This document shows positions 34,401 through 43,023 of a stretch of 64,000 nucleotides of DNA, one piece after another; within the stretch, counting starts at the first letter, position 1, and every line of letters starts with the position of its first letter. The position numbers were made by a program, and so were the translations under genes. The notes under the pieces are model-generated. The model was not told the DNA's origin and did no database searches. It was given only the letters and a program-made list of their open reading frames with translations. This DNA comes from Durusdinium trenchii. Its lineage: Eukaryota > Sar > Dinophyceae > Suessiales > Symbiodiniaceae. Where the stretch lies: NCBI GenBank assembly GCA_963970005.1, contig CAXAMN010028950.1:131278-195277 (forward strand), read 5' to 3'.

Positions 34401-37400
34401 CAGCGGGACTTTACTGACCTTCATTTAAAAAGAAAACAAACCATGAACCAAACCAATGCTCAGAAGTATTATACCTCTTCTTGGTTGGGAGTCCTCCTCG
34501 TCTGGACCTGTCGCCACGTCCACGCGGCGCAGGACGGACAGCCTGTTCCTCCCTGGAGAGACTGCGACGCACATGTACATCGTGGTCTATGGAAGGCCCT
34601 GACCGCGGGACGTGGGACCTTCACAGATGTGGACGGAAACCGCGGCAAGTGTACGCAACGCAAAGACCTTCGCGGACGGAAACCGGTCCTTTCGGGACGA
34701 CCTGAGGCGAGATGGTTTGTTCTAGAGACCGACTAGATTAGATTTGTTCCTCAGGGGCAAGGCAAGCACTTTGTGGAAGCAGATGCAGGACATCAATTAA
34801 TATAGTATAGTAGAGTGTATAGTATAGTGTATATATATATATATCTTATAATATTGTTTTTTGTGAAGATGTGTTTTGCACGATTAACCTCATGTCGGAG
34901 GGAGCTTCAAATTGGACGTGTCCCGTCACCGAAGATATCGGGCATGGCATAGCCTGGCTGCCTTGGATTTTGAAGGTCCATGAAGCACAGCGATGTCTTT
35001 TTTTTGTGTGCGTTTTTTCCCCACCTGCCAGGTGAGGGTTGTTAGATTTTATCACAGTTGTTCTTCCTCCTTCCTTCCCTCCTTCCTTCCTCCTTGCTTC
35101 CTTCCTCGCCAACCTCCTCGCCAATCTTCATCGCCAATCTTCTTCGCCAATCTGCTTCCCGGATCGCAGTGTGCACCCCTGGACCTCAACCGCAAGGATC
35201 CTTTCGCAGTGTGCACCCCTGGACCTCAACCGCAAGGATCCGATCGCAGTNNNNNNNNNNNNNNNNNNNNNNNNNNNNNNNNNNNNNNNNNNNNNNNNNN
35301 NNNNNNNNNNNNNNNNNNNNNNNNNNNNNNNNNNNNNNNNNNNNNNNNNNNNNNNNNNNNNNNNNNNNNNNNNNNNNNNNNNNNNNNNNNNNNNNNNNNN
35401 NNNNNNNNNNNNNNNNNNNNNNNNNNNNNNNNNNNNAGATAGAATGCCAGAAAATATGCCAGATAGAATGCCAGAAGATATGCCAGATAGAATGAACAAC
35501 CACAAAGACAACAATAAACACACAACCACAAACACACAACTACAAACACAACAACCACAAACACATCGACAAACACACAACAACAAACACACAACCACAA
35601 ACACAACCACAAACACACAACCACAACACACAAACACAACACACAAACACACACCCACAAACACACAACCACAAACACACAACCACAAACACGCAACCAC
35701 AACAACACGACCACAAAGACACAACCACAAACGTACAGCCACAAGCACAACCGCAAAAACATCCACAAACACACAATCACAAACACACAGCCATAAACAT
35801 ACAATCACAAACACAACCACAACCACAACACAGCACACAACCACAACCACAACACACAACCGCAGCACACAACCCGAGGACCCACAAGCAAAATCGAGAA
35901 CTACAATACCCACGACCATGGCAACATGCTCCTCACTATGGCATCAAGTCAAATGATTGAAATGTCATGGTGGGGATCACTCGAAGTAAAGTAATTTTCT
36001 TCTGCAGATTTGAGTCAGAATTTCCGGATCAGAGAAACACAGTACAACTTACACCCTTATATAATATATACAATCTCTTGTTTTGTTTTATAGGAACATC
36101 TAGGTGCAAGGGGTTTTCTAACTTCTGACAGGTGCTTAAACTAGTCCCACTCAAGTTCCCCATTCAAAGTGCAGTTTTTCACAAAGTCACACAAAAAGAG
36201 TCAGTTCAATCTACGTACTATATACGAATGATTTCATGTGTTCTGATCGTACAGTTTTGGTTTTCAATCTCCATTGCAAACGGCGGAAGCCGCAGCTTCA
36301 CCGGCAGCGGGACCGTTCGGACGGTGCCTTTCAATTCTCCACTTTCCTCCGCTTTCCGAAAGCCAGACATGACTTGCGTTGGCAGGTTGATCTACAGCAG
36401 AATTGACTCCAAAGGAAATGAGCACAAAGAGCTAGTGGACAAAGGCCATGGGCGTGTCCCGCAGACCTGTTTTTTCTTGCGAGTCACCCAAAATGGGAAA
36501 CGGGCATCTGTGGATGAAAATCAGCCGCAGTTTTGGGTCTATGGATGTGTATGGAATCGGTCTCTTTGGAGACAGGCTACCTACGACACATGAGACCTTT
36601 GACCATGTGGCTACAGCATTCTTTGGGCCCATCCAAGTGGATTTCAGGAATTGCCCTAAACATTGAATCGATGTGGGTAAAGCTAGGTACGAATCGAACT
36701 AGAGTCTTGATCTCCTTTTGTGTGCTTCACTATGGGTTTCACTTAAGTTTGTGTTTGGTTTCTTTGTTCGGGCTGGTGGCAGATGTTTCTTTCTACGTTG
36801 GATGTTAAAAGCTCAACATGTGTCACTTGCGATTCTTCACTGGATGCCCTGGTCCTGAAATGGAGGAAATACATGTGCCCAGCACGGCTGCACGGGGAAG
36901 GACATATACAAAGAATCCATTGCTGGTCCAGAAATGATGGTGGAGTGGTGATGGTTGCAACTAGGTCTTGTCACTATTCTTGGGACTAGTTCATAGTGAT
37001 AGATAATATGGATCCATAAGCGGGGCAAACAAGCGATCCAAAACCAACTACAGGAGAGTGACAGGAATAGTTGGATTGTGTTCACATCGGGCAATTCCAC
37101 CCAATTCCACCCAAGGAGGCCACCACCTCAAGTAGCAACACTTTGGCCAACCATGCTACCCAAAGAATTGAGTCATGTTACATGTTGTTTCCATGGCGCC
37201 ATGGTTTTACCTGCTTCATCGGAACGAAACCCTGGTGCTTCATCGGTGCGAACTCGGCGCGTGGCCCGGCGCAGGGGAGGATTGGATCTCGGAGCCTGTG
37301 CTTTGGACAGACAGTTGGATCCACCTGGGCTTGTTGATCTCCATGACCGAGAGCGATCTGTGCCTTGGAGCCAAAGCAGTCAGGATCATTGTCATGTTGT

Positions 37401-39495
37401 TGGATTGGTTTATTTATCGTTATTTTTGTTGTGTGTGTGTGTTTGTGTCAGTCATTTGGGAGGTGGCACAAAGGTGTGGTGTGTGTTACGTGTGTGCTGG
37501 GTCATTCATCGTGGGTCGTTTGGGCGGGGTGTTTCTGGTTTCTTAGGATTCCCGGCGACCGAGAAGGATCCCGAGATCTGTTCCACTTTGGTCATCTTTG
37601 GGTCCAAAAACCGCAGCAGAAGATCAATCAATGAACCTCTAAGAATCGTCCAAAACCCGCCCGATGGGGACTCCGCCTTTTCCGAAAGTTGACCTCATGG
37701 ACGGATCTTTTGCTCCATCTACACGTGGTGTGGCTCTAAGTTGAGCTTGGTATGTGGCTCGCTGTTTTGTTACGAAAGATTTCCTTAAACGGATTCCATT
37801 CGGGGAGTCTGCCGCATGGAATGTGAAGCAAGAAGAGAAGGAGTACTCCGCATGGAATGCCAGGATGGTCCTGGATCCGCTCCATTTCGGTCGCATCGTC
37901 AACCTGAACCCCGATGCCGCCGCTCTAGCGCACACATATGCCACTCGACAAAAGGAATAAAGACCTGGGACACAGCGATGGGACCCTGGGAAAGGTTGCG
38001 GATTTTGGAAGTAGATCTTTTCGGAGTTGTCAGGTGTTTGATTAACAAATGGTGCTAACAGTCAAGAACCAAAGATGGCAGAACTGGGGATGGTTCTAAT
38101 TCTGGGCTTTCCATTGTAGAGGATTTGGGATCAGATTCCCAGGGGCAAGACATCTTACACAGTTTGCATGGAAATATACATGCAGCGTTGTTGAATTGTT
38201 GTCCATGCCCTTTCCGGTCAACTCTAACGGAATAAACTCAATTATTTTGTTGCGAAATCGCAAGGATTTCGCCACGGACAAGCGCTTCAACAAACCCCCT
38301 CGTTCGTCTTCGTCTTTGGCTTGATCGCCGCCTCACCGAGGTGATGAACTTTATCAAGTGGATCAATTCAGTGCCGCCCCCCCGGCAGAACCGATGGCCG
38401 GCTTCCCGTCGACCCCGAAAAACTCACGTCAGACCGGACGACGGGAGACAGTCCGCCTCGAAGGAAAGACCACCAGCTGCTTCCGTTCGGGACCTGGGAC
38501 GGGACCTGGGACGCAGCTGCTTATAGGTCACCAGACAGGACACCCAGACAGGAAGCGCAGAAAGCACAGACAGTTCGGGGATTGGTCCTTCAACCTGGAG
38601 CCGGACCAGACCGGTCCACGAATGGTGTTCAACGAAGATCTCCTGGTTTTGATCCACATTTGGAGTCAATTGACCGAATAGACGTACTGAATCGTACGTA
38701 TATACAGACGTTTACATGGAGGGAAGACCCAGCTGATTTGCGGGAACGTGTAACAAGGAACATTGAGCAGACAGGGTTTGATCAGTAGCCCTCTGATCAA
38801 GACACATGGGATCATCGGGTCTCGAATGTTTTAATTGTGTTGTTGAAAATATTTGTATTTTCTTGACAGCCTTGTTTTTTGCTCGACTCCGCTTGTGGCT
38901 GAACTTAAACAGTCTACTGAAGTGCTTAGGGATCTCGAATCCGTTGTCCAAGTCCTTCGATTTACGACGTGGCGTGGGAGAAGATACTCTTCGCATGACC
39001 GACCCCACCGAAATCGGTGTCCTCCACCGATCAAGTCGGGAGACTCTGTATGTACCTCCTCCTTCTTGCACCTGCACCGTGACACCGTGACGTCCAGGAG
39101 AGATAGCCTGTCGGACATTTGGCAGGGGGAGAACGTGGGCCCTCGCGTCGCCGGCTTCATGGAGCTCGACGAGAACCAGCTCCTAAACCAAGCGAAGCGA
39201 AAGCGGAAAGGGAAGAGCTCGTTGGGTCCGATGCGGAAGGGGGGGTGTCCGGTGATTATGTTGGGATGGTAGAACGAAGCAGGGTGGGGAGGCTTTGTTT
39301 GGGCTATGTTGAGCTAGTGCAGCACAAGTACATATTACTTGAATACGATTAAATAACTGTAATTCCTTTCTTGTCAAACAAGGAGCTTGGATCTCGTGTC
39401 CTGGCTTCGATCTCGTGTCGTCGTCCAAGCCCACCGGTGCCAGGTTTCGAAGCGCAAAGAGCCTGGCAGCCAAGCTGATGAACTGGCAGAAGTGA
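16251..39495 (+). CDS. Gene 2: voltage-gated channel with cyclic-nucleotide-binding domain
   Basis: About 28 exons joined in consistent phase encode roughly 820 residues. The order is: a hydrophilic N-terminus (exons 1-4); S1 (exons 5-6); S2 (6-8); S3 (8-10); an S4 with basic residues at every third position (10-11); S5 (12-13); pore helix SLHWAITQFTP (15); S6 (15-17); C-linker (17-20); and a cyclic-nucleotide-binding fold (21-25) with HPLFARL, FLPGETATHMYIV and EDWISEPVLWTD, then a C-terminal tail. This is the architecture of EAG/HCN/CNG-type channels in the plasma membrane or another membrane. The usual GYG potassium filter is absent, so ion selectivity cannot be assigned. Direct evidence is the motif order and phase; homology to dinoflagellate channel families is from general knowledge. 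The exon 8/9 junction, exon 1 start and the last two exons are provisional. Ligand binding to the nucleotide fold is not shown. Confidence 0.9.
16594..16915 (+). repeat. 0.3-kb direct repeat, left copy (intron 1)
   Basis: This segment is repeated nearly unchanged at 17634-17935, offset 1040 bp. It begins GGCTCGCAAGAGCAGTATC and ends in a CA microsatellite and CGCTCACCTTT. It contains a hairpin with arms GGATACATCG (16800-16809) and CGATGTATCC (16831-16840). Confidence 0.9.
16963..17175 (+). repeat. Tandem duplication of about 120 bp between the direct repeats
   Basis: GTGCGTTGACTAAACGAGCCT occurs at about 16969 and 17089. Each copy is followed by a purine-rich stretch containing AAAAAGGCAAGGAAAGAAA or a close variant. 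Confidence 0.7.
17634..17935 (+). repeat. 0.3-kb direct repeat, right copy (intron 1)
   Basis: This copy matches 16594-16915 except for scattered substitutions, a short deletion near 17690 and a longer CA microsatellite. The hairpin arms GGATACATCG and CGATGTATCC are conserved at 17826-17835 and 17857-17866. Confidence 0.9.
18190..18417 (+). CDS. Channel exon 2 (Ser/Pro/Glu-rich N-terminal region)
   Basis: A GC-rich exon rich in Ser, Pro, Asp and Glu, ending RIQSHLEEDP. The acceptor is CCTGCAG before 18190 and the donor GTGACA follows 18417. Phase 1 matches exon 3. Low-complexity cytosolic N-termini are usual in these channels. Confidence 0.7.
19400..19559 (+). CDS. Channel exon 3 (charged N-terminal region)
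   Basis: With acceptor CCCCAG|G and donor GTTGGG the frame reads SSEDTPHSPKTPEAPKRR and continues charged and Gln/Ala-rich. The phase is correct on both sides. A longer frame in another phase exists over the same bases but does not connect to its neighbours. Confidence 0.65.
19718..19871 (+). CDS. Channel exon 4 (pre-S1 segment with HPLPTW)
   Basis: The exon encodes SSYMQIHDFHPLPTWAREAK and then a Ser/Asp-rich stretch. The HPLP-x-W element just before S1 is typical of dinoflagellate channels of this class. The acceptor is CGAG|G and the donor is GTGCGT, giving phase 0. Confidence 0.8.
21071..21365 (-). repeat. 21-bp minisatellite, block B (intron 4)
   Basis: About thirteen tandem units of TAGGTTGGAGGCCATCGCTAT, which is block A (13599-13905) in the opposite orientation. 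It lies wholly within the intron 19872-21717. Confidence 0.85.
21718..21804 (+). CDS. Channel exon 5 (start of S1)
   Basis: Encodes ESLGFLRHLMIFPSSPRKMT and then WDVFGATLI, the PxSxxRxxWD entry into S1. Acceptor TTGCAG|G, donor GTCCCA, phase 0 on both sides. Confidence 0.85.
22042..22124 (+). CDS. Channel exon 6 (S1 end, S1-S2 loop)
   Basis: Encodes VYDLFTISMQVFDPPETDF and then TKSMQWLI. The FDPPxTDF loop is a strong family signature. The donor is GA (GAAGCT at 22125), phase 2. Confidence 0.9.
23085..23121 (+). CDS. Channel exon 7 (S2, 37-base microexon)
   Basis: Encodes IYWTMNMLVSCM, which supplies the [FY]WTxxM element of S2. Acceptor CCCAG|G and donor GTGGGA keep the phase from exon 6 to exon 8. 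It is too short for an ORF search to find. Confidence 0.82.
23740..23778 (+). CDS. Channel exon 8 (S2-S3 linker)
   Basis: Encodes VGYIDKGIFVMVPIK, the GYxDKG motif that follows S2. Acceptor TATAG|G. The right end is uncertain: GTCTTC at 23779 is a good donor, but the frame stays open to about 23835 and the junction with exon 9 is unresolved. Confidence 0.8.
23980..24004. repeat. GA microsatellite
   Basis: A run of (GA)n with one interruption, in the intron between exons 8 and 9. Confidence 0.8.
24362..24412 (+). CDS. Channel exon 9 (S3)
   Basis: Encodes RDPLRHYLKTWFIIDLV, the YLxTWFxxDL signature at the start of S3. The right end at 24409 or 24412 before GTGGCA joins VGSDW of exon 10. The left end is provisional (AACAAG before 24362 or CTCAG|G before 24376). 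Confidence 0.82.
25073..25165 (+). CDS. Channel exon 10 (end of S3, first half of S4)
   Basis: Encodes VGSDWAFSLSESTDNAGSS and then VKLLRSLRLFRM. Acceptor CCTCAG|G; GC donor GCCACT at 25166, phase 0. A GT site at 25174 is the more obvious donor but would insert 12 residues into the middle of S4. Confidence 0.85.
25574..25638 (+). CDS. Channel exon 11 (second half of S4)
   Basis: Encodes VRLIRILRLRKTMESYLVSI. Joined to exon 10 it gives basic residues at seven consecutive every-third positions. Acceptor CCCAG|G; GA donor GAGACT at 25639, phase 2. Confidence 0.85.
26130..26168. repeat. CATAA pentanucleotide microsatellite
   Basis: Repeated ACATAACATAGCATAACATAAC in intron 11. Confidence 0.7.
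26934..27240. repeat. Perfect palindrome and TTAGGCGTTCTTG repeats (intron 11)
   Basis: GGCAGAAATTTCTGCC at 26934-26949 is a perfect 16-bp palindrome. It is followed by several copies of TAGGCGTTCTTG (about 26971, 26997, 27221) and a variant TAGGCGGTCTTG (about 27016). Confidence 0.7.
27538..27598 (+). CDS. Channel exon 12 (S5)
   Basis: Encodes YISIIVSIFKMLALLMIVNH, a hydrophobic S5 ending in the NH that precedes xIACFW. Acceptor GCGAG|G, donor GTATCA. A longer start at 27524 is also in frame but gives a worse match in length. Confidence 0.85.
28299..28395 (+). CDS. Channel exon 13 (S5 end and turret)
   Basis: Encodes VIACFWFWIGDSAGGWIEMH and a charged turret ending EYQQL. HxIACxWFxIG is the S5 signature of the EAG/CNG superfamily. 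Acceptor CCGAG|G, donor GTATGC, phase 1. Confidence 0.9.
28546..28618 (+). CDS. Channel exon 14 (turret before the pore helix)
   Basis: With acceptor GCCAG|G and GA donor GATGTA the frame reads STLKQHSTNMFYPPTTKPW and ITGIE, and joins YATSLHW in phase. A GT donor at 28612 with an exon 15 start at 29617 is an alternative that also keeps frame. Confidence 0.65.
28650..28680. repeat. CATT microsatellite
   Basis: Seven tandem ATTC units in intron 14. Confidence 0.85.
28905..29412 (-). repeat. Composite dispersed repeat, copy 3 (intron 14)
   Basis: On the plus strand it begins with GTGATCCCCACCATGACATT, the reverse complement of the terminus at 35960-35985. Next come variants of TCTGACATTCTTTCTGGCAT (28970-29150), then five units with GTTGAGGTCCGGCG and GGAACACTGCCAGC (29155-29335), a GAGGA-rich tract, and the terminus CTGACATAAGATCTACCAAC. 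The terminal palindrome has decayed to CACCTAACAT. Confidence 0.75.
29672..29747 (+). CDS. Channel exon 15 (pore helix and filter)
   Basis: Encodes YATSLHWAITQFTPASM and then HIQPQNLH. In this fold the segment is the pore helix and filter; where potassium channels have TxGYG this protein has TQFTP. Acceptor TCGAG|G, donor GTGCCC, phase 0. Confidence 0.9.
30136..30189 (+). CDS. Channel exon 16 (S6)
   Basis: Encodes ERLFALGVVVFALVGFSY, a hydrophobic S6. Acceptor ATGAG|G; GC donor GCGACT at 30190, phase 0. Confidence 0.88.
30761..30819 (+). CDS. Channel exon 17 (S6 end, C-linker start)
   Basis: Encodes VVGSISGSLAQLRGEAASR. Acceptor CTGAG|G; GA donor GAAGCC at 30820 in phase 2 joins ASRA to FWELRR. 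A GT site at 30842 is in frame for this exon but cannot connect to exon 18 in phase. Confidence 0.85.
31599..31664 (+). CDS. Channel exon 18 (C-linker)
   Basis: Encodes FWELRRHLRKNKVSITLNAR and IQ. The FWxLRRxLRxN motif is a C-linker signature. GA donor GACCCA at 31665, phase 2. Confidence 0.88.
32511..32544 (+). CDS. Channel exon 19 (C-linker, 34-base microexon)
   Basis: Encodes KYVEHVLESHL after completing the split Gln codon, giving IQKYVEHVLE. Acceptor CCAAG|G, donor GTGCGG, phase 0. Confidence 0.82.
33118..33187 (+). CDS. Channel exon 20 (C-linker end)
   Basis: Encodes ENVPAEDIKLLTLLSEQLRS and ELE. The LLSEQLRSEL motif precedes the nucleotide-binding fold. Acceptor AAGAG|G; GC donor GCCACG at 33188, phase 1. 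Confidence 0.88.
33490..33607 (+). CDS. Channel exon 21 (start of nucleotide-binding fold)
   Basis: Encodes CEICMPHFSVHPLFARLCVV and continues through HRLANNAIQKKQLA. HPLFxxL opens the cyclic-nucleotide-binding fold in this family. Acceptor CCCAAG|G; GA donor GAGCGG at 33608, phase 2. Confidence 0.9.
34533..34595 (+). CDS. Channel exon 22 (nucleotide-binding fold, beta roll)
   Basis: Encodes TDSLFLPGETATHMYIVVYG. The PGExATxMYxVxxG motif is the core of the beta roll. Acceptor GGCGCAG|G; GC donor GCCCTG at 34596, phase 2. Confidence 0.9.
35022..35995 (+). repeat. Composite dispersed repeat, copy 4 (intron 22), with assembly gap
   Basis: This is the most complete copy. It begins with the palindrome CACCTG-C-CAGGTG (35022-35034) and the terminus AGGGTTGTTAGATTTTATC. 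Modules follow in order: a CTTCC tract (35065-35110), units with CCCCTGGACCTCAACCGC (35165-35250), a 186-N gap (35251-35436), ATGCCAGATAGAATGCCAGA units (35437-35492), an AC-rich ACAACCACAAACACAC minisatellite (35493-35875), and the terminus CATGGTGGGGATCACTCGAA (about 35965-35985). The long Thr/Asn/Gln/His-rich frames across it are repeat artefacts. Confidence 0.8.
35251..35436. other. Assembly gap (186 N) inside the composite repeat
   Basis: The Ns sit exactly at the change from the GGACCTCAACCGC units to the CCAGATAGAATG units, so collapsed tandem units are the likely reason. Confidence 0.95.
36386..36444 (+). CDS. Channel exon 23 (nucleotide-binding fold)
   Basis: Encodes LIYSRIDSKGNEHKELVDK, following the YGR of exon 22. 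Acceptor GGCAG|G; GC donor GCCATG at 36445, phase 1. Confidence 0.87.
37275..37359 (+). CDS. Channel exon 24 (nucleotide-binding fold, phosphate-binding side)
   Basis: Encodes GEDWISEPVLWTDSWIHLGL and LISMTESD. The WISExVLWTxWxHLG motif occupies the place of the phosphate-binding cassette. The canonical FGExxLxxxxxRxA ligand residues of animal CNG channels are not seen, so nucleotide binding is doubtful. Donor GTGCCT, phase 2. Confidence 0.9.
37864..37939 (+). CDS. Channel exon 25 (end of nucleotide-binding fold)
   Basis: Encodes MVLDPLHFGRIVNLNPDAAA and LAHTY. Acceptor GCCAG|G; GC donor GCCACT at 37940, phase 0. Confidence 0.87.
38341..38372 (+). CDS. Channel exon 26 (32-base microexon)
   Basis: Encodes VMNFIKWINS, continuing the YxxxFxxWxN helix after the binding fold. 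Acceptor ACCGAG|G; GC donor GCCGCC at 38373, phase 2. Confidence 0.8.
39098..39198 (+). CDS. Channel exon 27 (LSDIWQGE tail)
   Basis: Encodes RDSLSDIWQGENVGPRVAGF and a basic end (LNQAKRKRK). LSDxxQGE after the WxN helix fits the family. Acceptor TCCAG|G. The right end (GA donor GAAAGC at 39199) is provisional; the frame stays open to a stop near 39270. Confidence 0.7.
39383..39495 (+). CDS. Channel exon 28 (probable C-terminus, stop TGA)
   Basis: With acceptor ACAAG|G the frame reads AWISCPGFDLVSSSKPTGAR, then a basic segment ending AKLMNWQK and TGA at 39493-39495. Phase agrees with the proposed end of exon 27. If exon 27 instead reads through to its own stop, this exon is not used. Confidence 0.55.
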
Positions 39496-42400
39496 CGTGG
39501 TCACGCACGGGTGACGCAGGACGAAGCGGCGTCGGCCAAAAACGAAGGGTTCATTTGGGTTCTAACGTGAGATTGTCCTCCAGGAGCTAGGCTTTAGTAG
39601 TTGATTTGGATTCCAATTAAAGCGAGATTCTTTGGAGAGTCTTCAGGAGTTTAGGGTTTAGGGTTTCTCTTAATCGATTTCAATTTGAACTTCACCATGG
39701 TCCAAGCTGCCCCCTAAATCTGGACATATTCGGCTATTTTCCGGCCGTAACTTGTGGTGCTCCCCCAAATTTGGGACTTGGAACACCAATTTCTTATATG
39801 AGTGTGATTGACTATGTGGATATCAAGACACACATACAGACACACTACGTGAATTTCACAGATGTGTTTCATGCTGATGATGTTCAATCGAGCATGTTTT
39901 GTTCAGCAAATCTTTGATTCACACCGCAGCCAGTCATTTTCGCGTCACATCATCAGCTCGCACGGTTTTCACTGTTGCTCCTGGTAGTGGGAGAAGTAGT
40001 GGAAGGTGTGAGGGGAAGCAGCTGCTGGAGATGGGAGTCACACGACACATGAAGGGGAAAAGTGTGAAGGTCAAAGGCAAAGGTCAGCAAGTCTGCAGGG
40101 TTTCGTGGAGTTGCACACACATGCAGGACGTGTTGCTCTTTTTGCAAATGTTTACTTACTGTAACTACGGTATTTCATTCAACCCACTTGCATCCACTTG
40201 CACATTTAAAAACACTGGATGTGGAATATATTAGAACTTCCTCAGTGTGTGTGTGTGTGTTTCTAATTTGCGGCATGAAACCATTTTTGGAGTCATTGCC
40301 TTATATTTGAGTCTGCAGATGTTTCTCTATATGTCCGATATTCCGCGGGCGTTCATACAAGCTACGGGTTTTTATTGGTGAGCCACGGGCGTTTTTCCTC
40401 AAATATGCTTTTTCAGCGGATGTTGATTTTGGTTGCGGATGTGGTTCACAGACCTATATCAAAATATGTCGAGCAACCGACCAAAGTTCGAAGCAACCAC
40501 AAGGCTGCAGGTATGTAGTCACAAAACACACATACAAACAGCATTTGCGGTTGAGATCGTATATTTAAATGGCCCAGTGGGTGGGGCACACAAACCACGT
40601 TCCTGCCATGACTTTTGGATGGTTTGTGTTGCGATTCCCGCTTATCGGTAGAGATGCCGAAGTGTCTCTATTTTCCTCAAGAAAAGACAAAGCAGTGGTC
40701 TTGCACGGGTGATTGATTGGCATAATGAATTGCCCATTTCCAGGCAAAAAACAACGGCCCAAAGCATGGCCGTCTCTAAATGCCATGCTGCAAAAGATGT
40801 CCGGCTTGAGGAATTCAGCATCTACCACTTGCAGGTCTTTGTTGCATGGGGTTGTGTACTGCGAAACCTTGTGAATGGCCTGAGAGTGTGGCAGTGGTAA
40901 TCCGACAATTGTCTTGCGCTGAGAAGAGTCCGTGTTTCTGGGGAGTTCGGTTGAAGTTCCAGGACCAAATATCACTTCAGGGAAACTGAGGGTTTAGGTT
41001 TCGGAACCATGTGAGGCAGCAGTGGAATGCTACAACGACCAATGTGTCTTTCAACCGATCATGGCAGATGCTGCAGCAGCCAGTCCTTCCAATAGACTAC
41101 CAGAACTGGGTTGTCTTACTGCTCGGATATCCTGTGTATATAGTTCATCGTTACTCATCCCAACACGGACATAACATAATTCGGCACCAAAACGTGACAC
41201 ACACAAAAAAGAATGGAATCTGTTTTTTGTCCTGGCTACCCTGATCCTTTATTATTGGTATCCAGAGGTAGTAGAGTTGCACTAGCTGAGCCTGCAAAAT
41301 CCTGCAAATGGTCCATTCCCTTCTCAAAGAGAAGAGTGGAGGCTTCAGCCTTTGTTTTCCACGTCCTTTGAACGTGTCGGAATCCTTTCGTCGCATGGAT
41401 CTTTGGATGAGTCGGGAAGCCAAAAAAGGGGGGCCCACGCGTGGAAGAGAGGTGGTTTTGATGTTGATCCCTTCACCTGGTTTCGGGGGGGTTTTGGGTG
41501 CCCATTGGGCCAAGCTGCCCGTACAAACAAATTCTTTTTATAGCGCGTGACTCAGTCACTGGGAGGTTTGCACAGTCTTGAGACTCTTGGCGTCTAATGC
41601 AGGAAGTCTCATAGAAGATGTGCTGATGTGCATCCACCCATCGAGCTTAAGATCTTCCTCGATATCGCGAGGATCGGCGAGGATGGCAATTGTGCAGAGG
41701 CCGTCACTTTCTGCATGGCCACGTACAAACTGCCACATAAACCCCGACTTTTAGTTAAGAAGCCCAGAATCTCGAACTTGCAGCTGATTAGAGAAACGTA
41801 CCTTAAAGAGGCTTCTATTCGCTTGTCACTGCACCTGTAGGATTGCACATGCCCAATCGTTTGAGTGGCTTGTCACCCAGACCTGACAGACAGAGTCACT
41901 CGTGTGGACCATGGATCGTTGCCCAAATGCACCTCAACGAGACCGAACCCCAGGCGTTACCGAAGAATGGTCTACCATAGACTCATAGACCAGTCTACCA
42001 TAGTCTAACCAGCCAGGGCCAGGGGGTCTCCCAATTCAACAACACACCCATGTGTCCTTCTGATTTTTACCTTCCTTCTGCTCTTTCTGTCCGGTGAGTT
42101 TGGCTCCTTCGGCCAAACCGTTCTCGACCCTGTGCGCGCTGTGTCCTGACCGAAGTTGAGACTTGGAGCAGAAACGAATCCAGACCTTGGGAAGACCAGG
42201 TGGGTCCAAACCCATCCAGAGCTGAGTTTGGTCGCTCGGTTTTAGCCTGAAGAAGCAGCCTGGGCAACCTAGGGAGAACTGCAGAACTTACACTCCCCTT
42301 GCAGCCCAGCTGCGGGGGGGGGCTTCATCTTTCAACAGTTGGTTGACACCCAGCGTCGCTGGGTTTCGTCCCAACCTGCGTCCTTTCATCCCAACTGTTG

Positions 42401-43023
42401 GAGTTGCCTCCGCAGTTGGAGACTGTTGCGTTGCGAAAGCCTCAGCACTTTTGTTGGGCCAAAAAACTGCCTCATCCCAGAGATCGAACCCTTTTGCGGT
42501 CCTCCAGGGCAGCTCGAGGAGTCCGGTTGACTATGACGGCCTGGACCGGGTCTGTCCCAGTTTTCACCTGTAGCCTGTAGCAGTCAATAACTGTTTCAAA
42601 AACAAGACCTGGAACCTAACCATCATCATCCACTCTTACTTACTATTACTGGGATAGACCCAAGTTCTATAACTTACAACCATATGTTTTGTTCGTGTCA
42701 CAATCATGCCATTCAAATAATCTCACTGATCCAAGGAGGATGAGGGTTGCATGAGAGTCCATCATGGACCGCAACGGGCGTTCAGCGACATGGACCGCAA
42801 CTTGGCCTGCACAAACTACAAGTTTTCCACACATGAAGAATGGACCTTCCTCATTGTTGTTTTTGTTTTATGGTGGTGCCTACATGATTGTTGCTTCTTG
42901 TTTGCAAACTGGTCGGAGCACAGAAGTGATGGTAAATTGAGTTGGTAGAAACTGATTCCAACTGGCCTTCGTCCGTGGCTGCACCACTGCCTCAAGGTCT
43001 TTGTTTTGCTGCCACCTTTTGCC

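Noticed and set aside
35039..35956. Long open frames on both strands (up to 305 codons), Thr/Asn/Gln/His-rich or Cys/Val-rich
   Set aside because: They run through an AC-rich minisatellite and a 186-N gap translated as X. The frames are open because the repeat lacks stop words, not because of a protein.
37078..37692. 204-codon plus-strand ORF
   Set aside because: It overlaps channel exon 24 in the wrong frame; the true frame carries the EDWISEPVLWTD motif.
39650..39666. Telomere-like TTTAGGGTTTAGGG
   Set aside because: Only about 2.4 units of the plant/dinoflagellate-type telomere word, too short to claim an interstitial telomere; can arise by chance.
40565..40975. 136-codon minus-strand ORF
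   Set aside because: No recognisable domain (no reverse transcriptase, integrase or transposase motif) and no supporting exon context; within the range expected by chance.
41556..41848. Open frames of 60-79 codons on both strands
   Set aside because: Both strands give protein-like sequence and neither shows a family motif or splice partner; no frame can be preferred.
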